The position numbers and the translations under genes were made by a program. From Bradyrhizobium commune (GTDB taxonomy: Bacteria > Pseudomonadota > Alphaproteobacteria > Rhizobiales > Xanthobacteraceae), in contig NZ_CP061379.1 of the NCBI RefSeq assembly GCF_015624505.1, positions 5,456,001 to 5,520,000 on the forward strand: 64,000 nucleotides of DNA, in the 5' to 3' direction. Positions 28,300-36,173 of this stretch are shown here, piece by piece. The notes beneath the pieces were generated by a model that saw only the letters and a program-made list of their open reading frames with translations, searched no databases and had not been told where the DNA came from. How positions within the stretch are numbered: the stretch's first letter is position 1; every line of letters starts with the position of its first letter.

Positions 28300-30836
28300 C
28301 GCGCGCCTCGACCATCGACAGGCTCCGGCCGCTGCTGATCGCGACCGTCGCGGTCATCGCACTGCCCTTCCTGCTGCGGGCGCTCGGCTTGTCGCTCAAC
28401 ACCGGCACCTGGATGCTCGGGCTCGCGATCGCGGCGATGGGGCTCAACCTCTGCATCGGCTACACCGGCCTCGTCTCGTTCGGCCACAGCACCTGGTTCG
28501 GCATCGGCGCCTATGCCGCTGGCCTGATCCAGCTGCGATACTTCCCCGGCGAGATCTGGCTGCCGCTGTTGGGATCGATGATCGTCGTCGCGATGGCATC
28601 GACCGTGACAGGCCTGCTGATCCTGCGCCGGCGCGGCGTCTATTTCTCGCTGCTGACGCTGGCGCTGGCCGCACTCGTCTACACCACCGCGTTCCGCTGG
28701 ACGAGCCTGACTGGTGGCGAGGACGGGCTTGGCGGGCTGAAGCGCGGCGGCATCGGGCCCGTCAGCTTCGACAGCGCGCTCAGCTACTACATCGTGGTCG
28801 CAATCATCGGGCTCGCCGTGCTCTATGTGCTGATGCGCCTGGTACGCTCGCCGTTCGGCCATGTCCTGGTCGCGATCCGCGAGAACCAGCTGCGCGCGAG
28901 CTTTCAGGGTTATCCGGTCGAGCGCTACAAGCTCGCGGTGTTCGTGATCTCGGCCGTCGTCACCGGCATCGCCGGCGCGCTGATCGCGTTCCTGAACTAT
29001 CTCGTCTCGGCCGAAGCCGTCTCGGTGCCGTTCGCCGGCGAGCTCTTGGCGATGGTCGTGATCGGCGGCATGCGCAGCCTGCTGGGACCTGCGCTTGGCG
29101 CGGTGTTCTTCATCCTGTTCCGAGAGCTGTTCTCGATCTGGACGTCGGACTGGCTGTTCTGGTTCGGCCTCACCTTCGTGGCCTTCGTGATGTATTCGCC
29201 CGGTGGCCTCGTCGGCATTGGTTCGCTGATCATGCGGCGCTTCCGCCCGGCACCGGAAGAATCCGCCGCGATGAGCCGGCGCAAGATCTATGACGGCCTG
29301 CCGCTGCCGGACTTTTTGCGACCGCAGGCGCTGAAGGGCACGGTGCTCGAAGTCAGCGGCGTTTCGAGAAAGTTCGGCGGCATCCGCGCAGTCGTAAATG
29401 CAAGCCTCACCGTTGCCGCCGGCGAGATCCACGCGCTGATCGGGCCGAACGGTGCCGGCAAGACCACGCTGTTCAACCTGGTGTCCGGCCTCTACGCGCC
29501 GGACCAGGGCTCGATCCGCCTTAGGGGACGCGACATCGCCGGCGTACCGGCAAACCTGATCTGCCATCAGGGGCTGGCGCGTTCGTTCCAGATCACCAAT
29601 CTGTTTCGCGGGCTCTCGATCTACGAGAACCTGCGCTTGTCGTTGCAGGCCTGCCGGCCGATGCGCTTCAACATCTGGAACGACATCGACGCCTATCCGG
29701 ATATCCATGCCGAGACGGCCGCGCTGACAAAATTCCTCGGGCTCGAAGGCATCGAGGCGATCGAGGGTGGCGAGCTCTCCTATGGCGGGCAGCGGTTGGT
29801 CGATCTCGGCATCGCGCTCGGCTCCAAGCCGCAGGTGCTGCTGCTGGACGAGCCGCTCGCCGGCCTCGCCGCGGCGGAACGCGAGCGCGTGTCCAACCTC
29901 GTCAAGAACATCGCGGCCAACATTCCGGTGCTGATCGTCGAGCACGACATCGACCGTGTGCTCGGCTTCTCGCAAATCGTCACCGTGATGAACCAGGGCG
30001 AGGTCCTGATGTCCGACTGCCCCAGCGCGGTGCGGGCGGATTTGCGGGTGCAGGAGATCTACACCGGCAAGGGCATTCCGCCCGTCGAGCACCGGCGTAG
30101 CGCTGATGATACCGGCGAGCACCCGACCGTGCTGCGGCTCGACCGCGTCAACACCTTCTACGGCAAGAGCCACATCCTCAACGACGCCGCGCTCGACGTG
30201 CGCGAGGGCGAGATCGTCGCACTGCTCGGGCGCAACGGCGCCGGCAAGTCGACGCTCTTGAAGACCATCGCGGGCCTCGTGCCGGCGGCCTCTGGAACCA
30301 TCGAATACAACGGCACGGACATCGCAAGCCTGGCCGCGCCCGATATCGCGCGCCGCGGCATCGGCTATGTGCCGCAGGGCCGCGGCCTGTTCGCCGGCAT
30401 GACCGTGCGCGAAAACCTCGCGCTCGGACGTCTCGCGCGCAAGACCGACGGCAGCGACGGCGTGGTCTGGAACGAGGAGCAGATCCTGCAATATTTTCCG
30501 CGCCTGAAGGAGCGCATGAACATCGCGGCCGATTATCTCTCCGGCGGCGAGCAGCAGATGGTCGCGGTTGCCCGCGCCATGTCCGGCAATGTCCGTCTGC
30601 TGCTGCTCGACGAGCCGTTCGAGGGCCTGGCGCCGGCGGTGACGCTGGAGCTGTTCAAGGTGTTCGACCAGCTCCGCAGGCACATGTCGATCGTGATCGT
30701 CGAGCACAATCTCGATCTCGTGCTGGCGCTCGCCGACCGCGTGTTTGCGCTGGAGCGCGGCGCCGTGTTCCACCAGGGACCGGCGGCGCCGCTGCTGAAC
30801 GATCTCGGCTATCGCAAGCAGATCCTGTGGCTGTGA
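28296..30836 (+). CDS. Triple-fused ABC importer protein: LivM permease, LivG ATPase and LivF ATPase in one chain
   Basis: An uninterrupted 846-residue frame. Residues 1 to about 325 are a LivM permease (NLCIGYTGLVSFGHSTWFGI). Residues about 347-590 are a LivG ATPase (Walker A GPNGAGKTT, signature LSYGGQR, Walker B VLLLDEP). Residues about 610-846 are a LivF ATPase (Walker A GRNGAGKST, signature LSGGEQQ, Walker B LLLLDEP). LivM-LivG fusions occur in this family, but having all three in one polypeptide is less usual. With LivH and the binding protein it makes a complete importer at fixed stoichiometry. The LivG signature has Y where S is usual (LSYGG), a common LivG variant. Start ATG overlaps the livH stop. 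Confidence 0.94.
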   Translation: MTRASTIDRLRPLLIATVAVIALPFLLRALGLSLNTGTWMLGLAIAAMGLNLCIGYTGLVSFGHSTWFGIGAYAAGLIQLRYFPGEIWLPLLGSMIVVAMASTVTGLLILRRRGVYFSLLTLALAALVYTTAFRWTSLTGGEDGLGGLKRGGIGPVSFDSALSYYIVVAIIGLAVLYVLMRLVRSPFGHVLVAIRENQLRASFQGYPVERYKLAVFVISAVVTGIAGALIAFLNYLVSAEAVSVPFAGELLAMVVIGGMRSLLGPALGAVFFILFRELFSIWTSDWLFWFGLTFVAFVMYSPGGLVGIGSLIMRRFRPAPEESAAMSRRKIYDGLPLPDFLRPQALKGTVLEVSGVSRKFGGIRAVVNASLTVAAGEIHALIGPNGAGKTTLFNLVSGLYAPDQGSIRLRGRDIAGVPANLICHQGLARSFQITNLFRGLSIYENLRLSLQACRPMRFNIWNDIDAYPDIHAETAALTKFLGLEGIEAIEGGELSYGGQRLVDLGIALGSKPQVLLLDEPLAGLAAAERERVSNLVKNIAANIPVLIVEHDIDRVLGFSQIVTVMNQGEVLMSDCPSAVRADLRVQEIYTGKGIPPVEHRRSADDTGEHPTVLRLDRVNTFYGKSHILNDAALDVREGEIVALLGRNGAGKSTLLKTIAGLVPAASGTIEYNGTDIASLAAPDIARRGIGYVPQGRGLFAGMTVRENLALGRLARKTDGSDGVVWNEEQILQYFPRLKERMNIAADYLSGGEQQMVAVARAMSGNVRLLLLDEPFEGLAPAVTLELFKVFDQLRRHMSIVIVEHNLDLVLALADRVFALERGAVFHQGPAAPLLNDLGYRKQILWL

Positions 30837-30849
30837 TGGAAGCAAGAGC

Positions 30850-30884
30850 GCTCCCTCTCCCGCAAGCGGGAGAGGTTAGGGAGC
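30850..30884. terminator. Palindromic repeat/terminator-like hairpin between convergent genes
   Basis: CCTCTCCCGC and GCGGGAGAGG pair perfectly (30854-30875). An alternative outer pair, GCTCCCT/AGGGAGC (30850-30884), overlaps it. There is no T-run, but the position between the convergent ABC gene and Bug gene suggests a bidirectional transcription barrier. This hairpin type is common between rhizobial genes. Confidence 0.6.
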
Positions 30885-30903
30885 CCGCGGTGCCAGCGAC
30901 GCC

Positions 30904-31878
30904 TCACTCCGCCTTGATGTTCGCGGCCGCGACGACCTCGGCGAGCTCCTTCGTCTCCTTCGCGATCTTGGTCACATAATCCGCCGGACTGAGCACGCTC
31001 ACGACGCCCTGTGAGCCGAGCTTGTCCGCAACCGCGGGATCCTTGGCGGCAGCGGTGATCTCCCGGTGCAGCGTCTCGAGGATCGGCGCGGGTGTCGCCT
31101 TCGGCATGAAGAAGCCGACCCAGAACGACAGGTCGAAGCCGGGATAGCCTGCTTCCGCAACGGTCGGCACATCCGGCAGCGACGGCAGCCGCTCGGCCGA
31201 TGACACCGCCAGCGCGCGCAGCTTGCCGGCCTTCACCAGCGGCACGGCGGAGAGCGGATCGAACACGGCGAGCACCTCCTGCGCGAGGATGCCGACCTCC
31301 GAGGCCGCACCGCCGCGATAGGGCACGTGGATCATCTTGATGCCGGCCTTCTCGCCGAGCAGCTCCATCGCGAGATGGGCGAGGTTGCCGTTGCCGCCCG
31401 AGCCGTAAGCGAGCGCGCCGGGTGCGGCCTTTGCCGCGGCGACGAGATCGGCCACCGTCTTGATGTCGGCGGTCTTGGGATTCTCCGGATTGACCACCAG
31501 CACCAGCGGCGCCGAGACGACGGTGGTGAGCGGCGCGAAGTCGCTGACCGGGTCGTAGCGGATATCCCTGAACAGCGTCTTGTTGAGCGTGATCGTCGAC
31601 GAGTTGCAGGCGAGCATGGTGTAGCCGTCGGCCTCGGCATGCGCGACGCCCTCGGCGGCGATCATGCCGTTGGCGCCGGCACGGTTCTCGACCACGAAGG
31701 GCTGACCCAGCTTGGCACCCAGCCGGTCGCCGATGATGCGCGCGACCACATCGACCGGGCCGCCCGCACTGAAGCCGACCATGACCTTGACCGGCCGCAC
31801 CGGATATTTTTGCGCGAGCACCTCGGTCGACACGCACAGTCCGGCGATCAGCGCCAGCACGCGAAGCGTTCGTTGCAT
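30904..31878 (-). CDS. Bug-family (tripartite tricarboxylate transporter) substrate-binding protein
   Basis: A 324-residue periplasmic binding protein with a signal peptide (MQRTLRVLALIAGLCVSTEVLAQ). Its Bug features are YPVRPVKVMVGFSAGGPVD, then VENRAGANGMIAAEGVA, IHVPYRGG and SLPDVPTVAEAG. It binds a carboxylated solute. No TctA/TctB membrane genes lie beside it, so it is an orphan as most Bug proteins are. ATG 31878 follows GGGGAGAGAACG. It is convergent with the Liv-type operon and divergent from the gene at 32290. Confidence 0.9.
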   Translation of the reverse strand: MQRTLRVLALIAGLCVSTEVLAQKYPVRPVKVMVGFSAGGPVDVVARIIGDRLGAKLGQPFVVENRAGANGMIAAEGVAHAEADGYTMLACNSSTITLNKTLFRDIRYDPVSDFAPLTTVVSAPLVLVVNPENPKTADIKTVADLVAAAKAAPGALAYGSGGNGNLAHLAMELLGEKAGIKMIHVPYRGGAASEVGILAQEVLAVFDPLSAVPLVKAGKLRALAVSSAERLPSLPDVPTVAEAGYPGFDLSFWVGFFMPKATPAPILETLHREITAAAKDPAVADKLGSQGVVSVLSPADYVTKIAKETKELAEVVAAANIKAE

Positions 31879-32289
31879 TCGTTCTCTCCCCGGACTTTTG
31901 CACCGCCTGTGCTTGTTGGTACGACACGCTTGGGATGATGATGAGCGGCCACACGGGATTTCGCAATCGCGTTTCGTCCCACGCGAGGCCCGGCATTCCG
32001 TTGCGCGGCAAGCGAACGATGCTTCCCAACAAAAATGCGAAAACAACCCCATGCACAGTAGCGGCGCTTGCGAGAACAGGGACTTGCGCGTTGCGCGCGG
32101 TGGTTTGACTCGTCGGGCAAAACAGGAGCAGGATGGCATCATCGCAACAATCGCAAGCGTGACGGCCGCCCCGACCTGGGCCGCCTCGACCTTGTTGCGC
32201 GTAAACCCTTCATCGACATTCCGAAATTCGCATTCGCGCGCAACGGCGAAGGGCCGTTCGCGCGCCTGCGCCATCACAGGACACAGCCC
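31879..32289. other. 411-base gap between divergent genes
   Basis: The gap separates the Bug-protein start from the hypothetical gene at 32290. The downstream frame is open through 32068-32289, but that stretch has no ribosome site or recognisable protein features. I see no RNA gene and no clear promoter. Confidence 0.4.
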
Positions 32290-32889
32290 ATGACGACAGC
32301 TCCGAGCCTCCGCATCACCACACCGGTTGCGGCAAACGACCGCACCGGCCCGACCACGAGCCCGCGGATAAGACTCACCAAGCGGCGCATCGCGATCAGC
32401 CATCCGGACCCGCAAGCCGGCGAGCAGCTGCTGGCCGAGGCGCTCGGCGCCGTCGACCGCGACGCGATGCACGGCATTCTGAAGCAATTGGTCAAGGCCA
32501 GCGCGATCGGACAGAAGCCCGATGAAGCCAATCTCGCCTTCATGGTCTCGATGATCCGGAGCATCGCGCCGAAGGATTCCATCGAGGCCATGCTGGTGTC
32601 CCAGATGGTCTCCGTTCATATGGCCGCGATGCGCTGCGCCTGCCGCCTCGCCTGCACCGACGACCTTCCGCAGCAGGAGGGCATCACGCGCGCATTGACC
32701 CGGCTCTCCCGCACCTTCGCGGCACAGATCGAGGCCCTGAGCCGCCACCGCAACAACGACGAGCGCACGATCACGGTGCGGAATTTGTCCGTGCAGGACG
32801 GAGGACGGGCGATCGTGGGCAACGTCACGCAGCATGCGAATGTTGCCGGAGCGAACCCAAGCGACGCACGGCGAGACATCCCCGCATGA
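32290..32889 (+). CDS. Hypothetical protein, phage/accessory-like
   Basis: A 199-residue protein I do not recognise. The first 40 residues are basic and low in order. The middle (DRDAMHGILKQLVKASAIGQ, then FMVSMIRSIAPKDSIEAML, MVSVHMAAMRCACRLA) looks helical, and the C-terminus ends in polar NVTQHANVAGANPSD. It overlaps the next small gene as ATGA, so the two are translated together. A similar pair (helical protein plus small HGG...GNRNARKHG protein) is commonly seen in rhizobial genomes near phage-like DNA; that is recollection, not proof. Confidence 0.65.
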   Translation: MTTAPSLRITTPVAANDRTGPTTSPRIRLTKRRIAISHPDPQAGEQLLAEALGAVDRDAMHGILKQLVKASAIGQKPDEANLAFMVSMIRSIAPKDSIEAMLVSQMVSVHMAAMRCACRLACTDDLPQQEGITRALTRLSRTFAAQIEALSRHRNNDERTITVRNLSVQDGGRAIVGNVTQHANVAGANPSDARRDIPA

Positions 32890-33155
32890 GCGACGGCCAC
32901 ACCCGCAACACCGCCCCGATGCTGGCCAGTCGCCGCTGCGGCGCCACGACCCGCAGCGGCGAGGCGTGCCGCTCACCGGCCGCGCGCGGCAAGACCCGGT
33001 GCCGCATGCACGGCGGCGCGCCAGGGTCAGGCGCGCCGAGGGGAAACCGGAATGCACGGAAGCATGGATTGTTCGCCCGGGATGCGATCGCCGAGCGACG
33101 AGAGATCAAGGGCCTGCTGGATGATGCGTGCAAGCTGCTGGAGGGGCTAACGTGA
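32886..33155 (+). CDS. Small protein with HGGAPGSGAPRGNRNARKHG motif
   Basis: An 89-residue basic protein. CGATTRSGEACRSPAARG and CRMHGG give an arrangement of four Cys/His that could bind zinc, followed by the distinctive GSGAPRGNRNARKHGLF stretch. This glycine/asparagine motif occurs in small phage and rhizobial proteins of unknown role, some near terminase genes. ATG 32886 overlaps the preceding stop. It marks the left edge of the AT-richer accessory patch. Confidence 0.75.
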   Translation: MSDGHTRNTAPMLASRRCGATTRSGEACRSPAARGKTRCRMHGGAPGSGAPRGNRNARKHGLFARDAIAERREIKGLLDDACKLLEGLT

Positions 33156-33487
33156 TTCTAGTGCTTGTTTGCCCATGCAGGGCTCGAATTGCCGTCGAAG
33201 GAGTAGACGTACGTCGTACGGTACGGGCCACCTGTATTGGCACCTTTCGCCCCTTGGTCCCGTCGAACTCCAACATCTGTCAAATGCTGTGCGCTAGGGA
33301 CAGCGTTAGAGGTACATATAGACCACGCCTAAAGGTTAAAACGCGTCAACAGGTTACGTACGGACTTGTCGGCACAACCCCGAATATGCATATGATGAGC
33401 TGCAAGGCTGGCCCCTGGAACCAAAGTTGTAAGAAAGTGTTGAAGAATCAAGAGCATCATGCTGGGGCCGCCCCACGGGGAGTTGCC
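33156..33487. other. 332-base AT-richer gap before the 64-residue gene
   Basis: No credible gene is seen here. Composition is clearly more AT-rich than the flanks. It contains overlapping CGTACG-type palindromes around 33204-33226 and the palindrome ATATGCATAT at 33384-33393, about 95 bases before the next start; these may be operator or promoter elements. Confidence 0.4.
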
Positions 33488-33682
33488 ATGGCCACGCTGA
33501 CACTGGAACAGATTGCTGAAAAAGCTAAAAATCATCGCGTCACTCCTTCTGAGCGCAAGGCCCAGAGGGTGAGTTTGATTATGGGTCTGCGGTCGAAAAA
33601 CTCGACCCTCACGCGCGATGAGGTGTCCAGTTTTCTTGACCAAAACGAGGGTCATGAGACAGCCGAAAAGAAAGCTGGTTGA
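33488..33682 (+). CDS. Small hypothetical protein upstream of the Fic gene
   Basis: A 64-residue charged protein (MATLTLEQIAEKAKNHRVTP...). ATG 33488 is preceded by GGGGAGT. It is predicted mainly helical (SERKAQRVSLIMGLRSKN, LTRDEVSSFLDQNEG). Its size and position suggest an antitoxin-like partner for the Fic protein. However, the [ST]xxxE[GN] inhibitory motif of known Fic antitoxins is not present and a strong terminator separates the genes, so the link is only positional. Codon use is more AT-rich than the neighbours. Confidence 0.6.
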   Translation: MATLTLEQIAEKAKNHRVTPSERKAQRVSLIMGLRSKNSTLTRDEVSSFLDQNEGHETAEKKAG

Positions 33683-33713
33683 CACCGGGGAATAGACAAC
33701 CGCTAATAGAAAG

Positions 33714-33742
33714 GCCCAGCTTTTTGCTGGGCTTTTTTATTT
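33714..33742 (+). terminator. Strong Rho-independent terminator
   Basis: GCCCAGC-TTTTT-GCTGGGC followed by TTTTTTATTT. It lies between the 64-residue gene and the Fic gene, and its T-run ends only ten bases before the Fic start, so the Fic gene must have read-through or another promoter. Confidence 0.9.
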
Positions 33743-33752
33743 GGGCGGAACG

Positions 33753-34403
33753 ATGCTCGATAGCAATTGGGAATTGATCAACGGACCATCGGCTCATCAC
33801 ATTGAGCAGCTAAATGCCGCGAACAGCATCAACGTGCTGGAAGCGCTAGTCACCTTTCTTATCCACTTCAACCAGCCGGATAAGTTGCCCTGGTCGCCAA
33901 ACGAAATGGCGCTGCGAGAGCTTCATAGATCCGGCACGCTTTTCTTACTCAACAAGCCTGGCGAATACCGAGACGTCCCCGTCCAAGTGGTAAACATACA
34001 AACGGGAGAGGTGCTGTATCAAGCCCCGCCTTGGGAGCAGGTACAGCAACTGATGACGGAATTCTTTGATGAGCTTCAAGCAATTTGGCGCGACGGAGAT
34101 GCGCTTGACGCCGCAGCATTCGCCCTTTGGCGTATCAACTGGATACATCCGTTCAGGAACGGCAATGGCCGGACGGCGCGCGCTTTCTGCTATGCCTGCC
34201 TGAATGCAAGACTCGGCGTGATCCTGCCGGGCACTACCACCGTAATCGACCAAATCATGCTTACTCGCCCGGACTATGAGGCGGCCATCCGAGTTGCGGA
34301 CCAAGCGGCAGCTGCGAACCCAACAACAAGGGATTTGGATCAGATGAAAGACTATCTGAACCGGCTGCTCCAGATTCAGATCGCCAGCATTCCAGATTCG
34401 TAA
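33753..34403 (+). CDS. Fic family protein (AMP-transferase fold)
   Basis: A 216-residue Fic-domain protein with a complete active-site motif HPFRNGNGRTAR (His132 to Arg143), which supports transfer of AMP or another phosphate group to a target hydroxyl. A beta-hairpin flap (GEYRDVPVQVVN) precedes it, as in Fic enzymes. No [ST]xxxE[GN] self-inhibitory motif is visible at either end, so it could be constitutively active unless held by a partner. ATG 33753 follows GGGCGGAACG. It lies in an AT-richer patch, a sign of transfer. Confidence 0.9.
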   Translation: MLDSNWELINGPSAHHIEQLNAANSINVLEALVTFLIHFNQPDKLPWSPNEMALRELHRSGTLFLLNKPGEYRDVPVQVVNIQTGEVLYQAPPWEQVQQLMTEFFDELQAIWRDGDALDAAAFALWRINWIHPFRNGNGRTARAFCYACLNARLGVILPGTTTVIDQIMLTRPDYEAAIRVADQAAAANPTTRDLDQMKDYLNRLLQIQIASIPDS

Positions 34404-34418
34404 ACCCAAACCAGAGCC

Positions 34419-34502
34419 CGTAGGATGGGTTCAGCTCTTCGCGAAACCCATCATCGTCGCGGATGAAGTGATGGGTTTCGCAAGAGCTCTACCCATCCTA
34501 CG
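34419..34502. repeat. Palindromic repeat, GTAGGATGGGT family, copy 1
   Basis: An 84-bp hairpin: CGTAGGATGGGT (34419-34430) pairs with ACCCATCCTACG (34491-34502), and the inner CGCGAAACCCATCA region pairs with TGATGGGTTTCGC. It follows the Fic gene. A closely similar copy lies at 42447 and a diverged copy at 43770. Confidence 0.88.
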
Positions 34503-34604
34503 TGCTGGCGGCGGAACGGTACCAACGATGTAACAGCCCTGCTCCAGTACACGGCCTTGGCGGCCCCCGTTTGGCATCTCTCTTGCTGCACTGCGTACAA
34601 ACCT

Positions 34605-34624
34605 CAGACCCGCGATAGGGTCTG
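34605..34624. repeat. Short perfect hairpin before the 82-residue gene
   Basis: CAGACCC (34605-34611) and GGGTCTG (34618-34624) enclose a six-base loop and are followed by TTTCAAATT. The hairpin ends 20 bases before the ATG at 34645; it could be a weak terminator for upstream transcripts or part of the leader. Confidence 0.5.
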
Positions 34625-34644
34625 TTTCAAATTGAGGCCATCAC

Positions 34645-34893
34645 ATGCAGCCAGCGTCCCGTTTCGACACGACCTTCTTGCACCTCGACGCACTCATTTC
34701 TGACTTGCAATGGCGGATCCAGATGCTCGATGCCGACATTCGCGAGGAAGAGGACAAAGCCGGCAATGCCGACCCGGGCAGCGCCACCTATTCCATGCTT
34801 GCTCAGACAATGAGAACGCGCCGCGACAACCTTCGCGCTTCAATCGCCCTGTTGGAGGACCGGCTGCCCGCGGACCACGCGCAGGCGGCCTAA
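34645..34893 (+). CDS. Small hypothetical coiled-coil protein
   Basis: An 82-residue protein I do not recognise. It is almost wholly helical with heptad-like spacing (LHLDALISDLQWRIQMLDADIREEEDK, split by a GNADPGSAT turn, then MLAQTMRTRRDNLRASIALLEDRL), suggesting a two-helix antiparallel coiled coil. No signal peptide or catalytic motif. It lies in the accessory patch between palindromic repeats, which limits confidence. Confidence 0.55.
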   Translation: MQPASRFDTTFLHLDALISDLQWRIQMLDADIREEEDKAGNADPGSATYSMLAQTMRTRRDNLRASIALLEDRLPADHAQAA

Positions 34894-35100
34894 TGCGGCC
34901 CGCCATCCTTCGACGTTCGGCGAAATCCGTCAGCATCGCGAATGAACCGATGGATTTCGCATCTGCTTTTACCACTTGCGCTTGACGGACGGGACACTCT
35001 CCCCGCCACGAATGAAGCGATAGGTTTCGCGTCCGCCTTTGCCCGTTGGGCTGCGGCGGACGCTCTACCCACCCTACGGCTGCGGAATGTTGCGAAAGCC
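34894..35100. repeat. Degenerate cluster related to the GTAGGATGGGT palindromes
   Basis: Fragments such as GGCGAAATCCGTCAGCATCG, then CGATGGATTTCGC, then GCGATAGGTTTCGCGTCCGC, and a final CTACCCACCCTACGG look like decayed, partly duplicated copies of the element at 34419. No gene is supported in this stretch. Confidence 0.55.
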
Positions 35101-35200
35101 GGGGCGAGCCTACGTTCGCTCCCTTCAGCCGCTGTGCGATGCGTCACCTATCTCGCCGAAGATAGACCGAATCCAAGGTCCAGCGGTCTCACGATCACGC

Positions 35201-35256
35201 TTGACATATAGGAGTATATGCTCCTATATCTCTCGGATAAGAGAGCATATGCTCTC
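35201..35256 (+). promoter_or_regulatory. Promoter with two palindromic operators for the NmrA/MarR operon
   Basis: TTGACA (35201-35206) and CTATAT (35224-35229) are spaced by 17 bases, a near-consensus vegetative promoter. The spacer is a palindrome with 9-bp arms, ATATAGGAG/CTCCTATAT (35206-35229). A second perfect 16-bp palindrome, GAGAGCATATGCTCTC, lies at 35241-35256. Both share the core GAGyATATGCTC, with centres 31 bases apart (three helical turns), so a dimeric repressor could occupy both on one DNA face. The MarR-type regulator encoded downstream is the obvious candidate. Confidence 0.8.
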
Positions 35257-35276
35257 AGTTGAAAAGGACCCTCGCC

Positions 35277-36158
35277 ATGACCAACGCAGAAATTCTCGTC
35301 AGCGGCGCCACCGGGCGCACCGGGGGTGCGGCGATCGACGAGCTCTTGAGGCTCGGCAAGCGGGTGCGGGCCTATGTGCGCAAGGACGGCGAGAAGGCCG
35401 CCGGCTTGCGGGCGCGCGGGGTCGAGACCGCGGTCGGCGATTTCACCGACATCGACGCCATTCGCGCGGCGATGGAGGGCATCCGCTCCGCCTATTTCCT
35501 GCATCCGATCGCGCCGGGGATCATCGGCGCCGCCGCCTACTTTGCGCAGGCAGCGAAGGAAGCCGGCGTCTCGGCCATCGTCAACATGTCGCAGATTTCG
35601 GCGCGCCGGGAATCGGCGAGCCATGCGGCGCAGGATCACTGGGTCTCCGAGCGCGTGTTCGACTGGTCGGGGGTCGCGACCACGCATCTGCGCCCGACCT
35701 TCTTCGCCGACTGGCTGGTCTATCCGCACTTCGCCAAAGCACTCTGGGCCAGGAAGACGATCGAATTCCCGTTCGCCAACGGCCGCCACGCGCCGATCGC
35801 GAGCGACGACCAGGGGCGCGTCATCGCCCATCTCCTGGCCAAGCCCGAAGGCCACGCCGGCAAGATCTACACGCTCCATGGCCCTGTCGAGATGAACCAC
35901 ACCGAAATCGCGGCCGCCATGAGCAAGGTGCTCGGCGCCGAGATCGCTTATGCGCCGGTTTCGATCGAAGAGTTCAGGCAGAGGATGGAGCAGCTCTACA
36001 AGTTTCCGCCATTCCTGGTGCAGCACCTCGTCGAAGTTGCCCAGAACTATCAGGACGGTATCTTCGCCGGCACCAACGACAATGTCGAAAGGATCACGGG
36101 AACGCCGGCCCTGTCGGTGCCGGCCTTCATCGAGAAATACAGGAACGCCTTCGCCTGA
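35277..36158 (+). CDS. NmrA-like NAD(P)-binding protein
   Basis: A 293-residue atypical SDR with the N-terminal NAD(P) motif ILVSGATGRTGG and NmrA/QOR2-like sequence (VRAYVRKDGEK, GVETAVGDFTD, SAIVNMSQISA, THLRPTFFADWL). These either sense the NADP redox state or reduce quinones and related compounds. ATG 35277 follows AAAAGGACC. First gene of an operon with the MarR regulator; by analogy with MarR-controlled reductases it may detoxify an electrophile or quinone that also releases the repressor. Confidence 0.87.
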   Translation: MTNAEILVSGATGRTGGAAIDELLRLGKRVRAYVRKDGEKAAGLRARGVETAVGDFTDIDAIRAAMEGIRSAYFLHPIAPGIIGAAAYFAQAAKEAGVSAIVNMSQISARRESASHAAQDHWVSERVFDWSGVATTHLRPTFFADWLVYPHFAKALWARKTIEFPFANGRHAPIASDDQGRVIAHLLAKPEGHAGKIYTLHGPVEMNHTEIAAAMSKVLGAEIAYAPVSIEEFRQRMEQLYKFPPFLVQHLVEVAQNYQDGIFAGTNDNVERITGTPALSVPAFIEKYRNAFA

Positions 36159-36173
36159 GGCGGACGCCAGGCG

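Noticed and set aside
28224..30845. Very long open frame on the minus strand antisense to the LivMGF fusion
   Set aside because: His/Asp/Gln/Arg-rich composition typical of an antisense frame in GC-rich DNA; no domains, and the plus-strand protein is unmistakable.
32068..32289. Longer N-terminus for the hypothetical gene at 32290
   Set aside because: No ribosome site, composition unlike the rest of the protein; ATG 32290 preferred.
33160..33200. tRNA 3'-end-like string (GGGCTCGAATTGCC)
   Set aside because: No matching acceptor, D or anticodon arms could be folded around it.
33204..33226. CGTACG-rich palindromes as an integration attachment site
   Set aside because: No tRNA, integrase or direct repeat pair found to support an att site.
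33488..34403. A standard Fic toxin-antitoxin operon
   Set aside because: No [ST]xxxE[GN] inhibition motif in either protein and a strong terminator between them; kept only as a possibility.
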